A DNA stretch of 62,603 nt from NCBI RefSeq assembly GCF_014237865.1, contig NZ_JACJUU010000013.1, forward strand, positions 1 to 62,603, written 5' to 3'. The position numbers and the translations under genes are program-made. This document shows, one piece after another, positions 28,980-38,448 of this stretch (positions are counted from its first letter, which is position 1; each line of letters starts with the position of its first letter). The notes under the pieces were generated by a model, which did no database searches, was not told the origin of the DNA, and saw only the letters and a list, made by a program, of their open reading frames with translations. This DNA is from Pusillimonas minor (GTDB lineage Bacteria; Pseudomonadota; Gammaproteobacteria; Burkholderiales; Burkholderiaceae_B).

Positions 28980-29702
28980 TTGAAAAACAAATGCGTACTG
29001 GTGACTGGTGCAACGCGCGGCATCGGCTGGGCCATCAGCCAGCGTCTGGCCGATATGGGCTGTCATGTGGTGGGGCTGGCGCGCAATACCCAAGACATCG
29101 ATTTTCCGGGGTATTTGTACTCTTGCGACCTGAGTAACGCCGGCGAAACCGAGGACATTTTGCGCATGATCCGCGAAAAGTATCCTGTTGATGCCATCGT
29201 CAACAACGTCGGGGTCATCCGTGCCGAACCTTTGGGCGAAGTTGATCTGGCTTCGCTATACACCGTGTTCGATCTTAATGTGCGGGTCGCGGTTCAGGTC
29301 GTTCAGGCGTTTGTAGCCTCCATGAAAACCCGTCACGACGGTCGCATCATCAACATCTGTGGTTCCGGTGCACATGGCGCGGCCAACCAGACCAGTTTTT
29401 CAGCGGCCAAAAACGCCCTGATCGGCTGCACCAAAACCTGGGCGCTAGAGCTTGCCGAATACGGGATCACGGTCAATGCCGTATCGCCGGGCCCCATCGA
29501 AACCCAGACATTCCGCGACCAAAGCCCGGTGGGCAGCGACGCTGAAAAGAAAGCCATTGCGTCGGTGCCGCTCAAACGTTTGGGCCAGCCCGCCGACGTC
29601 GCGGCAGCTGTGTTGTTCCTGCTGTCGGCCGAGGCCTCGTTTATTACAGGTCAGGTTCTGGGGGTTGACGGTGGCAGCAGTCTGGCCGGCCGGCAGGCCT
29701 AG
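28980..29702 (+). CDS. SDR-family protein with altered catalytic residues
   Basis: A 240-residue short-chain dehydrogenase/reductase. The cofactor motif GATRGIG (10-16), the NNVG motif (Asn75-Asn76) and the C-terminal SITGQVLGVDGG-like end (FITGQVLGVDGG) are normal. The catalytic YxxxK is instead FSAAK: Phe140 replaces the proton-donating Tyr while Lys144 remains. At the catalytic Ser position, 13 residues earlier, there is Cys127, with Ser129 nearby. The codons (TTT at 29397, TGT at 29358) are read directly. The start is TTG, supported by AAGGA at 28969-28973 or nearby. It may be a non-catalytic or changed-activity member; no substrate can be named. Confidence 0.85.
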   Translation: MKNKCVLVTGATRGIGWAISQRLADMGCHVVGLARNTQDIDFPGYLYSCDLSNAGETEDILRMIREKYPVDAIVNNVGVIRAEPLGEVDLASLYTVFDLNVRVAVQVVQAFVASMKTRHDGRIINICGSGAHGAANQTSFSAAKNALIGCTKTWALELAEYGITVNAVSPGPIETQTFRDQSPVGSDAEKKAIASVPLKRLGQPADVAAAVLFLLSAEASFITGQVLGVDGGSSLAGRQA

Positions 29703-29716
29703 GGCCAGGCATACGT

Positions 29717-31084
29717 ATGGCAAAAGTAAAAACTACATTTGTTTGCAACGAGTGCGGGGGCACCAGCCTCAAATGGGAAGGCAAGTGCCCGCATTGCGGG
29801 TCATGGAATTCGCTGGTCGAATCCATCGAATCGCCGTCCAGTACCCATCGGTTTGCGGCCCTGGCCGGCGCCAGCCCCGTACAAAACCTTGCCGACATCG
29901 AGGCGCGCGAGCTGCCTCGACAACCTTCGGGCATTGCCGAGTTCGATCGCGTTCTGGGGGGCGGGTTGGTGCCCGGGGCTGTGGTGCTTATTGGCGGCGA
30001 CCCCGGCATTGGTAAATCGACGCTGCTGTTGCAGGCGTTGGTGTCGTTGTCGCACGTCGTTCCGGTGCTGTATGTCACAGGCGAAGAATCCGCCGAACAA
30101 GTCGCTTTGCGTGCGCGCCGCCTCGAGCTTGAGACCGGCAAGGTGAGCTTGCTGGCCGAAATTCGTCTTGACGCCATCATGGCGACGCTGGCCGACAAAA
30201 AGCCCGCAGTTGCCGTCATCGATTCTATCCAGACGCTATATTCTCCCGACCTCTCGGCAGCGCCCGGGTCAGTGTCCCAGGTGCGCGAATGTGCCGCTCA
30301 GCTTACGCGGCTGGCCAAGCAAACCGGTATCACCATCGTTTTCATCGGGCATGTCACCAAAGAAGGCGCGCTGGCGGGGCCACGGGTACTCGAGCACATT
30401 GTTGACTCGGTGCTTTACTTTGAAGGCGATTCGCACTCCTCGTTTCGACTGGTGCGTGCCATCAAGAACCGTTTTGGCGCGGTCAACGAACTCGGCGTAT
30501 TTGCCATGACCGATCGTGGCCTCAAAGGGGTCAGCAATCCGTCGGCGTTGTTTTTATCCCAGCACGACCAAAGTGTTGCGGGTTCTTGTGTCATGGCAAC
30601 CCAAGAAGGCACCCGTCCCTTGCTGGTAGAAATCCAGGCCTTGGTCGATACCGCACATGCGCCCAACCCCAGGCGGCTTAGCGTGGGCCTCGAGGGCACG
30701 CGTCTGGCCATGTTGCTGGCGGTCCTGCATCGTCACGCCGGGGTGGTAACGCACGATCAGGACGTCTTCGTCAACGCGGTGGGTGGCGTAAAAATCACCG
30801 AGCCGGCTGCCGACCTGCCGGTGTTGCTGGCTATTTTGTCATCGTTGCATAACCGTCCCTTGCCGAAAGGTCTGGTGGCCTTTGGCGAAGTCGGTCTGGC
30901 CGGCGAAATCCGGCCGGCGCCACGGGGGCAAGAGCGCCTTAAAGAAGCGGCAAAGCTGGGGTTCAGTCTGGCCATTATCCCTAAAGCCAACGCGCCGCGA
31001 CAACCTATCGAAGGTCTCGACGTCTGGCCGGTCGACCGTATCGATGCGGCTATTACGCGCTTACGCGATGCCGCTTTTTCTTGA
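29717..31084 (+). CDS. radA: DNA repair protein RadA
   Basis: RadA (Sms) is a RecA-like, hexameric DnaB-type helicase that promotes branch migration in recombination. The 455-residue protein has the N-terminal zinc finger with Cys10, Cys13, Cys24 and Cys27. Walker A is GGDPGIGKST (Lys100), the RadA-specific KNRFG motif follows, and a Lon-like C-terminal domain contains GEVGLAGEIRP. It lies 14 bases after the SDR gene and 18 before the permease gene. Confidence 0.96.
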   Translation: MAKVKTTFVCNECGGTSLKWEGKCPHCGSWNSLVESIESPSSTHRFAALAGASPVQNLADIEARELPRQPSGIAEFDRVLGGGLVPGAVVLIGGDPGIGKSTLLLQALVSLSHVVPVLYVTGEESAEQVALRARRLELETGKVSLLAEIRLDAIMATLADKKPAVAVIDSIQTLYSPDLSAAPGSVSQVRECAAQLTRLAKQTGITIVFIGHVTKEGALAGPRVLEHIVDSVLYFEGDSHSSFRLVRAIKNRFGAVNELGVFAMTDRGLKGVSNPSALFLSQHDQSVAGSCVMATQEGTRPLLVEIQALVDTAHAPNPRRLSVGLEGTRLAMLLAVLHRHAGVVTHDQDVFVNAVGGVKITEPAADLPVLLAILSSLHNRPLPKGLVAFGEVGLAGEIRPAPRGQERLKEAAKLGFSLAIIPKANAPRQPIEGLDVWPVDRIDAAITRLRDAAFS

Positions 31085-31102
31085 TGTCCAGGGTTAACAG
31101 AC

Positions 31103-33610
31103 ATGTCTCAGCGTTCCAGTAAAGCCTCCGCATTCACGCTTGGCCTCTCGGCACTCAGGCGCGACTGGCGGGCGGGCGAGCTGCATGTCTTGCTGATCGC
31201 GCTCGTCATTGCGGTTGTGGCCGTTACCAGTGTTGGTTTCCTGGCCGATCGTGTCGGGCAGGCGCTGGGTCAAAACTCAGTGCAGATGCTGGGGGGCGAC
31301 CTGGCCCTCGAGGCCGATGCGCCCATCGACCCCGAATTTGTCAACCGCGCGCAGGCAGGCGGGCTTGCAACGGCACAAACGGTTTCTTTTCCGTCAATGG
31401 TGGGCAACCAGCAAGGTGTTCGCCTGGCTTCGGTCAGGGCTGTGTCTAATACGTATCCGCTGTATCCGGGGTTGCGGGTCGACATCGGCGATCAAAAAAA
31501 TATTCCGGCGCAAAGCGGTCCGGCGCACGGCTCGGTCTGGGTTGACCCGCAACTGCTCAGCCTGCTGGCCATCCAGCCGGGCGATCGGCTCGACGTGGGC
31601 GACTTGTCCTTGCCGGTTTCCGGGGTTATTGCCTACGAGCCCGATCGTGGCGTGCAGTTTGTCAACGTTGCGCCGCGCGTCATGATCCACCTCGACGATC
31701 TCGAGGCAACGGGCTTGCTGGGTTTGGGCAGTCGCGCCCGCTACGGGTTGCTGGTGGCAGGCCAGGGCAGTGCTCTGGCCGAATACAAGCGCTGGCTCGA
31801 GCCCTCGCTGGCGCGCGGGCAGCGGCTCAAGACGATTGACGATGCCAGCCCCGAGGTCAGGGGGTCATTGCAGCGTGCCCATCAGTTCCTGATGCTGGTG
31901 GCTTTGCTTACCGTCATGATTGCGGCCGTGGCCATCGCGCTGGCCACGCGGCGCTATCAGCTTCGTCACCACGATGGCGTTGCCATTATGCGGTGCCTGG
32001 GGGCGTCGCGCCGTCAGTTGCAAGGTGCCTTGTTGACCGAGTTCGTCGTTTTTGGCGTGTTGGCCTCGGCCTTGGGCGTTGCATTGGGGTACGGGGTTCA
32101 TCAGGTGCTCGTGGCCTTAGTGGGTGTGCTTTTCGACACCCCTTTGCCGGCAGCATCGTTCAAGCCGGCAGGGCAGGGCTTTATGACCGGTCTGCTGCTA
32201 TTGCTTGGTTTTGCGCTGGCGCCCTTGGCCGAATTGGGGCGTGTCGCACCTGCGCGTGTGCTGCGCCAAGAGCGCGGTGCACAACTGCGTTATCGGGCGG
32301 CGCCTTATATGCTTGGCCTGGCCGGCTTTTTCTTGCTGGCCTTGTGGGTGTCGGGCGACTTCAAACTAAGCGTTGTCATTGTCGGCGGCGTGTTGCTGGT
32401 GTTGGGGCTTTGTGCAGCGCTTGCGTGGGCAGGCGTTAGCGCGTTGGGGTATTTTCGCCGTCAAACAGGTACACCGTCGGTATTGCGGTTTGCCCTTGCC
32501 GGTCTGGCCCGGCGCAAGTCGTTGGTCGTTACGCAAGTATGCGCTTTGTCGGTGGGTTTGCTGATTTTGTTGCTGCTGGCCATTACCCGTACCGACTTGC
32601 TGCAAGGCTGGCAAAACGCCTTGCCCGCTAATGCGCCCAACACCTTTTTAATCAATATCCAGCCCGAGCAGCGCGATGTCGTACAAGCGGCCCTGATGCA
32701 ATCCGGCATTACCCAGGTGCAACTTGCACCCATGGTGCGTGGGCGTCTGGTTGCCATCAATAACGCGCAGGTCGACTCTACGTCTTACGATAGCCCACGT
32801 GCGCAACGTATGGTCGACCGCGAGTTCAATCTGTCGTACCGGTCGACCCTGCCCGAGAGCAACCGTTTGCTGTCTGGGCAATGGCTGAACGCCCAGGGCA
32901 ACGAAGTCTCGCTCGAATCGGGGGTGGCCGACACGCTGGGTGTGGGTTTAGGGGACCGCATCGACTTTGATGTGGCGGGCCAGATTGTGTCTGTCGTCGT
33001 GACCAGTCTGCGCGAGGTCAAGTGGGACTCCTTCGACGTTAATTTCTTCGCCCTGATGTCGCCTGCCGCCCTGGACGGCGCGCCCACCTCGTATATCACC
33101 TCCTTTTATCTGCCGCCTCGGCAGGGGGCGTTCGTTCAAGATCTGGTGCGCGATTTCCCCAACCTGACGGTTTTCGATGTCGGCGCCATGCTGACGCAGC
33201 TCAAGTTTATTCTGGATCAAGTCGTACAGGCGGTACAAATACTGTTTGTGTTTACCATTGCCGCCGGTGTGCTGGTTCTGGCTGCTGCCTTCTTTTCGAC
33301 ACGAGATGAGCGGATGCGCGAAGTGGCCATCCTCAGGATGTTAGGCGCCAACTCACGCCAGCTCTCAATTGCGATGGCCGTTGAGCTTGTGCTGGTCGGC
33401 GGCTTGTCGGGCATGCTGGCCGCCTTTGGCGCACTGTCTATTGGTTGGGCCGTGGCCGTTTACGTTATTGATATCCAGTTCACCTGGCCCCTGTGGCCCT
33501 GGGCTGTTGGGGTGTTGGTGGGTATTGCCGCGGCATTGTTCGCCGGAGCCCTTGCGCTGCGCGGTGTGTTGCGTACACCGCCGCTGTTGTCCTTGCGCGC
33601 CATGGCCTAA
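31103..33610 (+). CDS. Large FtsX/MacB-type permease (YbbP-like)
   Basis: An 835-residue inner-membrane protein of the FtsX-like permease class. It begins with a cytoplasmic stretch and one membrane segment (about 33-52), then a large periplasmic domain, a helix bundle around 255-460, a second periplasmic domain (about 500-700), and a final three-helix FtsX domain containing the AILRMLGANSRQLS signature. This matches E. coli YbbP, whose partner ATPase is YbbA. No ATPase gene adjoins it here. It may act with a lipoprotein-extraction or envelope ATPase elsewhere. Confidence 0.85.
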   Translation: MSQRSSKASAFTLGLSALRRDWRAGELHVLLIALVIAVVAVTSVGFLADRVGQALGQNSVQMLGGDLALEADAPIDPEFVNRAQAGGLATAQTVSFPSMVGNQQGVRLASVRAVSNTYPLYPGLRVDIGDQKNIPAQSGPAHGSVWVDPQLLSLLAIQPGDRLDVGDLSLPVSGVIAYEPDRGVQFVNVAPRVMIHLDDLEATGLLGLGSRARYGLLVAGQGSALAEYKRWLEPSLARGQRLKTIDDASPEVRGSLQRAHQFLMLVALLTVMIAAVAIALATRRYQLRHHDGVAIMRCLGASRRQLQGALLTEFVVFGVLASALGVALGYGVHQVLVALVGVLFDTPLPAASFKPAGQGFMTGLLLLLGFALAPLAELGRVAPARVLRQERGAQLRYRAAPYMLGLAGFFLLALWVSGDFKLSVVIVGGVLLVLGLCAALAWAGVSALGYFRRQTGTPSVLRFALAGLARRKSLVVTQVCALSVGLLILLLLAITRTDLLQGWQNALPANAPNTFLINIQPEQRDVVQAALMQSGITQVQLAPMVRGRLVAINNAQVDSTSYDSPRAQRMVDREFNLSYRSTLPESNRLLSGQWLNAQGNEVSLESGVADTLGVGLGDRIDFDVAGQIVSVVVTSLREVKWDSFDVNFFALMSPAALDGAPTSYITSFYLPPRQGAFVQDLVRDFPNLTVFDVGAMLTQLKFILDQVVQAVQILFVFTIAAGVLVLAAAFFSTRDERMREVAILRMLGANSRQLSIAMAVELVLVGGLSGMLAAFGALSIGWAVAVYVIDIQFTWPLWPWAVGVLVGIAAALFAGALALRGVLRTPPLLSLRAMA

Positions 33611-33642
33611 ACCCTCTTCCTTGCTTTCGTATTCAAGACATC

Positions 33643-34431
33643 ATGCGCAACCCTGGCAACCACTGGTTCGACATGCCGTTTAAAGGCGGTGCGATGCGAT
33701 TTTCCAGCCACCTCGAAGGCATGTTCAAGCCTGAAGGGCATGGGGTATCTGCGCCGGCCGGGCCTGTCGTAAATGTTTCGGGGTCACAGCTCGATCAAAC
33801 ATCGTCGTGGGTTGCGCTTTTCGACCCGGCCAACTCGGCATTGCATGCCCGGCCCGTTCAATCCGGTGGCCGGCAATCCGCCTGGTTCATCGAAGGGCCT
33901 ATGGGTTCGGCTTTGTTGCGCCATTACCGGCGCGGCGGTCTGGTGGCAAAGATCAGCAAAAATCATTACCTCTGGCAGGGCGCACGGCGTACCCGGGCCT
34001 TTGCCGAATTTTCTTTGCTCGATGCGATGTTCCGCCAGGGGTTGCCCGTGCCCCGGCCACTTGCGGCAGCCTACTGGAAACATGGCTTTACTTACCGCGC
34101 GGCCATCATCGTGGCTCGCATCCCCGACGTAGTGCCATTGGCCGATTGCCTTGATATGGCAGACCCGGTTGCCGTGGCGGCCGCCGTCCTGAAAATTCAT
34201 GATGCCGGTGTCTGGCATGCTGATTTAAATGCCTTTAACATCTTGCTCAACGCAGGCGGGCATGTCTGGGTCATTGACTTTGACCGGGGCGAATCCCGGC
34301 ACATGTCGCGGGCTTTGCGTCAGGCTAATCTGCAGCGGCTGCGCCGCTCGATGGTCAAGGTGGCCGCAGAGCAGGGCGAGCGGTTCTGGCAGTCTGTCAA
34401 CCTGGCCTACTGGCAGCTCGCGGCCGCCTGA
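33643..34431 (+). CDS. kdkA: 3-deoxy-D-manno-octulosonic acid kinase-like protein
   Basis: This protein-kinase-like fold resembles KdkA, which phosphorylates Kdo in the LPS inner core. The GSALLRHYRRGG entry region, the KISKNHYLW segment and the catalytic loop HADLNAFNILL (Asp194) are present, as is the metal-binding VIDFDRGESR. From the ATG at 33643 it has 262 residues. A later ATG at 33694 has a better ribosome site (AAAGG) and may be the real start (245 residues, closer to the family length). Kdo phosphorylation fits the other LPS genes in the window, though they lie 16 kb away. Confidence 0.82.
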   Translation: MRNPGNHWFDMPFKGGAMRFSSHLEGMFKPEGHGVSAPAGPVVNVSGSQLDQTSSWVALFDPANSALHARPVQSGGRQSAWFIEGPMGSALLRHYRRGGLVAKISKNHYLWQGARRTRAFAEFSLLDAMFRQGLPVPRPLAAAYWKHGFTYRAAIIVARIPDVVPLADCLDMADPVAVAAAVLKIHDAGVWHADLNAFNILLNAGGHVWVIDFDRGESRHMSRALRQANLQRLRRSMVKVAAEQGERFWQSVNLAYWQLAAA

Positions 34432-34450
34432 TTACCGCGTTTTCCATAAA

Positions 34451-34475
34451 AAAAGGCGCTATCATCACGCCTTTT
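34451..34475 (+). terminator. Terminator between kdkA and potF
   Basis: An 8-bp stem (34451-34458 with 34468-34475), A-rich on the left and T-rich on the right, has a 9-base loop. It separates the kdkA and potF transcripts. The stem is short but has the A/T flanks of a Rho-independent site. Confidence 0.6.
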
Positions 34476-34506
34476 GTTCAATTTTGTCGTCGGGGTTTTG
34501 TCGCTA

Positions 34507-35601
34507 ATGAGTTTTAACTCGGTTGCAAAAGTGGTCTTGTCGCTGGCATTGGCATGGTGTTCACCGGCCGTTGTCGGCCAAGTACTGAACATCTATAACT
34601 GGGCCGAATACACCGCTCCGGATACCATTCCGGGTTTCGAGCGCGAGACCGGCACACGTGTCAGATACGACGTCTACGACAGTAACGATACCTTGCAGGC
34701 CAAGCTGCTGACGGGCAAGTCGGGGTACGACATTGTTGTTCCGTCCACCCACTACGCAGCGCGTCAGCTACAGGCCGGCCTGTTTCAAAAGCTCGACAAG
34801 TCAAAGCTGCCCAACCTCAAGCATCTTGATCCCGACATCATGGCGCTTGTGGCCGCAGTTGATCCCGGCAACCAGTATTTAATACCCTGGGGGTATGGCA
34901 CCAATGGCCTGGGTCTTAACGTCACCAAAATACGCGAAATTCTGGGGCCAGATGCCCCGCTCGACAGCTGGGACCTTCTCTTCAAGCCCGAATACGCGCA
35001 AAAGTTGCGCGGCTGCGGTATTTCGGTGCTCGATGAAGCGGCACAGGTGTTTCCCGCCGTTCTGAACTATTTGGGCAAAGACCCCAACAGCCACAGTACG
35101 GCCGACTACGAAGCCGCTATGGCGGTCCTGAAAGGCATTCGTCCCTATATTCGCCAATTCAGCTCGTCTGGCTATATCGATGAACTAGCTTCGGGCGACC
35201 TTTGCCTTGTTTACGGGTATTCGGGCGATGTCATGATTGCGCGTCAGCGCGCCAAAGAGGCTGGCCAGCCTTTTGAAATCGACTATGTCATTCCGCAGGG
35301 CGGCGCGCCGGCTTGGTTTGACACCATGGCCATTCCCGCTGATGCCCGCAATGTCGACGAAGCGCATGCCTTTATCAATTACATCGAAACCCCTGAAGTG
35401 CATGCCGCGATTACCAACGAAATGTTTTATCCGAATGCCAACAAGTCGGCGCGTGCATTTGTGGTCGACGAAGTGGCCAGCAACCCCATGATTTACCCGC
35501 CGCCCGAAGTGGCGCGAACTTTGTTCGTGATCAAATCCCAGCCCCTTGTTGCCAAACGCATCCAGACCCGGATGTGGGCAGCCCTGAAATCAGGTCGTTA
35601 A
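34507..35601 (+). CDS. potF: Polyamine ABC transporter, substrate-binding protein
   Basis: A 364-residue periplasmic binding protein of the PotD/PotF class. A signal peptide covers about residues 1-24 (hydrophobic VVLSLALAWCSPAVVG). The mature protein starts with VLNIYNWAEYTAPDTI, the signature of this class, and contains GTNGLGLNVTKIRE. The start at 34507 gives a proper signal sequence; an earlier TTG lies in the terminator. It is the first gene of potFGHI, with potG only 3 bases away. Putrescine is the likely ligand by comparison with PotF, but spermidine is not excluded. Confidence 0.92.
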   Translation: MSFNSVAKVVLSLALAWCSPAVVGQVLNIYNWAEYTAPDTIPGFERETGTRVRYDVYDSNDTLQAKLLTGKSGYDIVVPSTHYAARQLQAGLFQKLDKSKLPNLKHLDPDIMALVAAVDPGNQYLIPWGYGTNGLGLNVTKIREILGPDAPLDSWDLLFKPEYAQKLRGCGISVLDEAAQVFPAVLNYLGKDPNSHSTADYEAAMAVLKGIRPYIRQFSSSGYIDELASGDLCLVYGYSGDVMIARQRAKEAGQPFEIDYVIPQGGAPAWFDTMAIPADARNVDEAHAFINYIETPEVHAAITNEMFYPNANKSARAFVVDEVASNPMIYPPPEVARTLFVIKSQPLVAKRIQTRMWAALKSGR

Positions 35602-35604
35602 ACC

Positions 35605-36735
35605 ATGACAGATAATCGCAGTGCAGGCAGCACCTGGTCAGCAGACACCGATGAGTTCGTCCGCGTCGAGGACGTGGTCAAGATTTTTGGCGACACGGTG
35701 GCTGTCCAGTCCGTTAACCTTTCGGTAAAACGCGGCGAAATATTCGCCCTGCTGGGCAGCTCCGGCTGCGGCAAGTCTACCTTGCTGCGTATGCTCGCCG
35801 GTTTCGAGCAGCCGACCTCGGGCCGCATTTATCTCGATAACGAAGATATCACTGCGCTGCCGCCGTATCGCCGCCCGGTCAACATGATGTTCCAGTCGTA
35901 TGCCTTGTTCCCGCACATGAGCATCGAAGCCAATGTGGCGTTCGGTCTTAAGCAAGAAGGGGTACCGCGCAACGAAATACACGAGCGCGTTTTCGAGGCG
36001 CTTGATCTGGTGCAAATGGCGGCTTATTCGCGCCGCAAGCCGCATCAGCTGTCTGGTGGTCAGCAGCAGCGTGTTGCGCTGGCGCGCAGTCTGGTCAAGC
36101 GGCCCAAGTTGTTGCTGCTCGACGAGCCCATGTCGGCACTCGACAAGCAAATTCGTCAAAAAACCCAGGTTGAGCTGGTCAAGATCCTTGAGCAGGTGGG
36201 CGTGACCTGCATTATGGTCACGCACGATCAGGAAGAAGCCATGACCATGGCGGGGCGTTTGGCCGTCATGACCGAAGGCCAGATTATCCAGTGTGGCACG
36301 CCCCAAGACGTCTACGCGTTTCCCAATTCCAGGTTTGTGGCCGGCTTTATCGGTTCCACCAACCTGTTCGATGGTCGTATTACCGTCGACGAACCTGATC
36401 ATATCGTGATCGAAAGCGACCAGCTCAGTCGCCCTTTGTTTGTGTCGCACGGGGTCAGCGAACCTTTGGGCATGGACGTGCATATTTCGATCCGTCCCGA
36501 GAACATTCGGGTGACGGTCGAGCAACCATTGGGCGAGGGCAACTGGGCCCATGGCCACGTCAGCCACGTTGCCTGGATGGGCAGTTATGTGCGTTATCAA
36601 ATCCGTCTCGATTCGGGTTTCGTTCTCGAAGCTAACGTACCTGGTGTTGTGCTTGAACAATCGCAGGCGCCTGCCGTTGATGAAGAGGTGTACGTCAGTT
36701 GGTCGGGTGACAGCGCTACGGTGTTGCCATCATGA
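35605..36735 (+). CDS. potG: Polyamine ABC transporter, ATP-binding protein
   Basis: A 376-residue ABC ATPase. Walker A is GSSGCGKST (Lys57), the signature is LSGGQQQRVALARSL, and Walker B is LLLLDEPMSALD. A C-terminal TOBE-type regulatory domain follows residue 240. This layout is that of PotA/PotG. It overlaps potH by four bases. Confidence 0.94.
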   Translation: MTDNRSAGSTWSADTDEFVRVEDVVKIFGDTVAVQSVNLSVKRGEIFALLGSSGCGKSTLLRMLAGFEQPTSGRIYLDNEDITALPPYRRPVNMMFQSYALFPHMSIEANVAFGLKQEGVPRNEIHERVFEALDLVQMAAYSRRKPHQLSGGQQQRVALARSLVKRPKLLLLDEPMSALDKQIRQKTQVELVKILEQVGVTCIMVTHDQEEAMTMAGRLAVMTEGQIIQCGTPQDVYAFPNSRFVAGFIGSTNLFDGRITVDEPDHIVIESDQLSRPLFVSHGVSEPLGMDVHISIRPENIRVTVEQPLGEGNWAHGHVSHVAWMGSYVRYQIRLDSGFVLEANVPGVVLEQSQAPAVDEEVYVSWSGDSATVLPS

Positions 36736-37658
36736 AGTCGCTGCCCGCCTGGCCTCGCCAGTTGCTGACAAGGCGGCTGGCCATCCTGCCCCCGTTCCTC
36801 TGGATGACACTGTTTCTGCTGGTGCCGTTCCTGCTGGTGTTCAAGATCAGTTTTGCCGACCTGCGTTTCGGGATTCCGCCCTACACGCCGCTAGCCGAAC
36901 TCGAAGACTTTACGCTACGGCTGGGGCTGCACCTTAACGCTTACTACCTGCTGTTCACCGACAGCCTGTACATTGCCACTTACCTTAATTCTATTAAGGT
37001 CGCGGCCATCACGACGATGTGTTGCGTACTGATCGGCTATCCCATGGCCTATTACATTGCGCAATCCAGCCCGCGGGTGCGCAACCTGTTGTTGCTGGCG
37101 GTGGTCTTGCCGTTCTGGACGTCGCTTTTATTGCGGGTGTACGCCTGGGTGGGCATTTTGCGCAACGATGGCCTGTTGAACAACTTTCTATTGTGGCTGG
37201 GCGTGATTGACGCGCCCCTCGAAATTTATCGCACGGATTTGGCGGTATACATCGGACTGGTCTATGCATACTTGCCTTTCTTCATCCTGCCCCTTTACGC
37301 CAACTTGGTAAAGCTTGATCGTCGCTTGCTCGAAGCGGCCTATGACCTGGGCGCGAAGCCCTGGACAGCATTTTTTAAAGTGACCTTGCCCTTGTCATTG
37401 CCGGGGGTGATTGCCGGCGGGATGCTGGTGTTTATTCCCACTGTTGGCGAGTACGTCATCCCTGAAATGCTGGGTGGCGCCGATACCCTGATGATGGGGC
37501 GCGTCATGTGGACAGAGTTTTTCAACAATACAGATTGGCCGATGGCCGCAGCGGTGACGGTTGTCATGGTGGCTATCTTGCTGGTGCCGTTGGTCATTTT
37601 CCAACGCAATCAGCTTCAGCAGATGAACGTTGGCAACGGGGGCAAAGATGCAGCCTAA
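36732..37658 (+). CDS. potH: Polyamine ABC transporter, permease 1
   Basis: A 308-residue inner-membrane permease with about six helices. The ATPase-contact EAA loop reads LEAAYDLGAKPWTAFFKVTLP. It begins with a long first helix (PFLWMTLFLLVPFLLVF). It overlaps potG by four bases and potI by eleven, so translation is coupled. Confidence 0.93.
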   Translation: MKSLPAWPRQLLTRRLAILPPFLWMTLFLLVPFLLVFKISFADLRFGIPPYTPLAELEDFTLRLGLHLNAYYLLFTDSLYIATYLNSIKVAAITTMCCVLIGYPMAYYIAQSSPRVRNLLLLAVVLPFWTSLLLRVYAWVGILRNDGLLNNFLLWLGVIDAPLEIYRTDLAVYIGLVYAYLPFFILPLYANLVKLDRRLLEAAYDLGAKPWTAFFKVTLPLSLPGVIAGGMLVFIPTVGEYVIPEMLGGADTLMMGRVMWTEFFNNTDWPMAAAVTVVMVAILLVPLVIFQRNQLQQMNVGNGGKDAA

Positions 37659-38448
37659 CCGAACCTTGCGCGCTATTTCCCTCACTGTCGGATACGCTTT
37701 CCTTTATGTGCCCATTGCCTGCTTGATGGTGTTTTCTTTCAACGATTCGGCGCTCATGACTTCGTGGTCCGGGTTTTCGTTTCGTTGGTATGCCGAACTT
37801 TTCAACGACCGCGCGTTGTTGGGCGCCGCGTTTTTATCGCTCAAGATTGCAGCGCTAACCGCAACCGCCGCCGTCATCATCGGCACATGGGCGGGTTATG
37901 TTCTGGCGCGTATGGGGCGCTTTCGCGGGTTTACGCTTTACATCGGCATGCTTAGCGCTCCCCTGGTCATCCCCGAAGTCGTGCTGGGGATATCGTTGCT
38001 TTTGCTGTTTGTCGAAATGGGCCAGCTATTTGGCTGGCCGGCCGAAAACGGTATGTTTACCATCTGGGTCGGGCACGTTACCCTGTGCGTGGCGTACGTG
38101 GCCATCGTCATCCAGTCGCGTATTCGCGATCTCGATCGCTCGCTCGAAGAGGCCGCGCTCGACCTGGGCGCCACGCCGGCACGGGTGTTTTTCCTGATTA
38201 CGGTGCCGTTGATTGCGCCCGCGCTGTTGGCGGCCTGGTTGCTGGCCTTTACGCTTTCGCTCGACGACGTGGTCATCGCCTCGTTTTTGTCGGGGCCGGG
38301 TTACACCACCTTGCCCCTCGAGGTGTTCTCGCGCGTGCGCCTGGGGCTCAAACCTGAAATCAATGCGCTGGCGACGCTGTTTATTCTGGTCGTCGGCATT
38401 TTCGTCATTGTGGCTAACCGCCTGCAATGGCGTGGAGAAACCAAATGA
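37648..38448 (+). CDS. potI: Polyamine ABC transporter, permease 2
   Basis: A 266-residue second permease, with the EAA loop LEEAALDLGATPARVFFLITVP and the helix LTVGYAFLYVPIACLMVFSF at the start. The ATG at 37648 was preferred to one at 37630 because it has a GGGGGCAAAG site and fits the family N-terminus. Its stop overlaps the start of the ArsC-like gene in an ATGA. Confidence 0.93.
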   Translation: MQPNRTLRAISLTVGYAFLYVPIACLMVFSFNDSALMTSWSGFSFRWYAELFNDRALLGAAFLSLKIAALTATAAVIIGTWAGYVLARMGRFRGFTLYIGMLSAPLVIPEVVLGISLLLLFVEMGQLFGWPAENGMFTIWVGHVTLCVAYVAIVIQSRIRDLDRSLEEAALDLGATPARVFFLITVPLIAPALLAAWLLAFTLSLDDVVIASFLSGPGYTTLPLEVFSRVRLGLKPEINALATLFILVVGIFVIVANRLQWRGETK

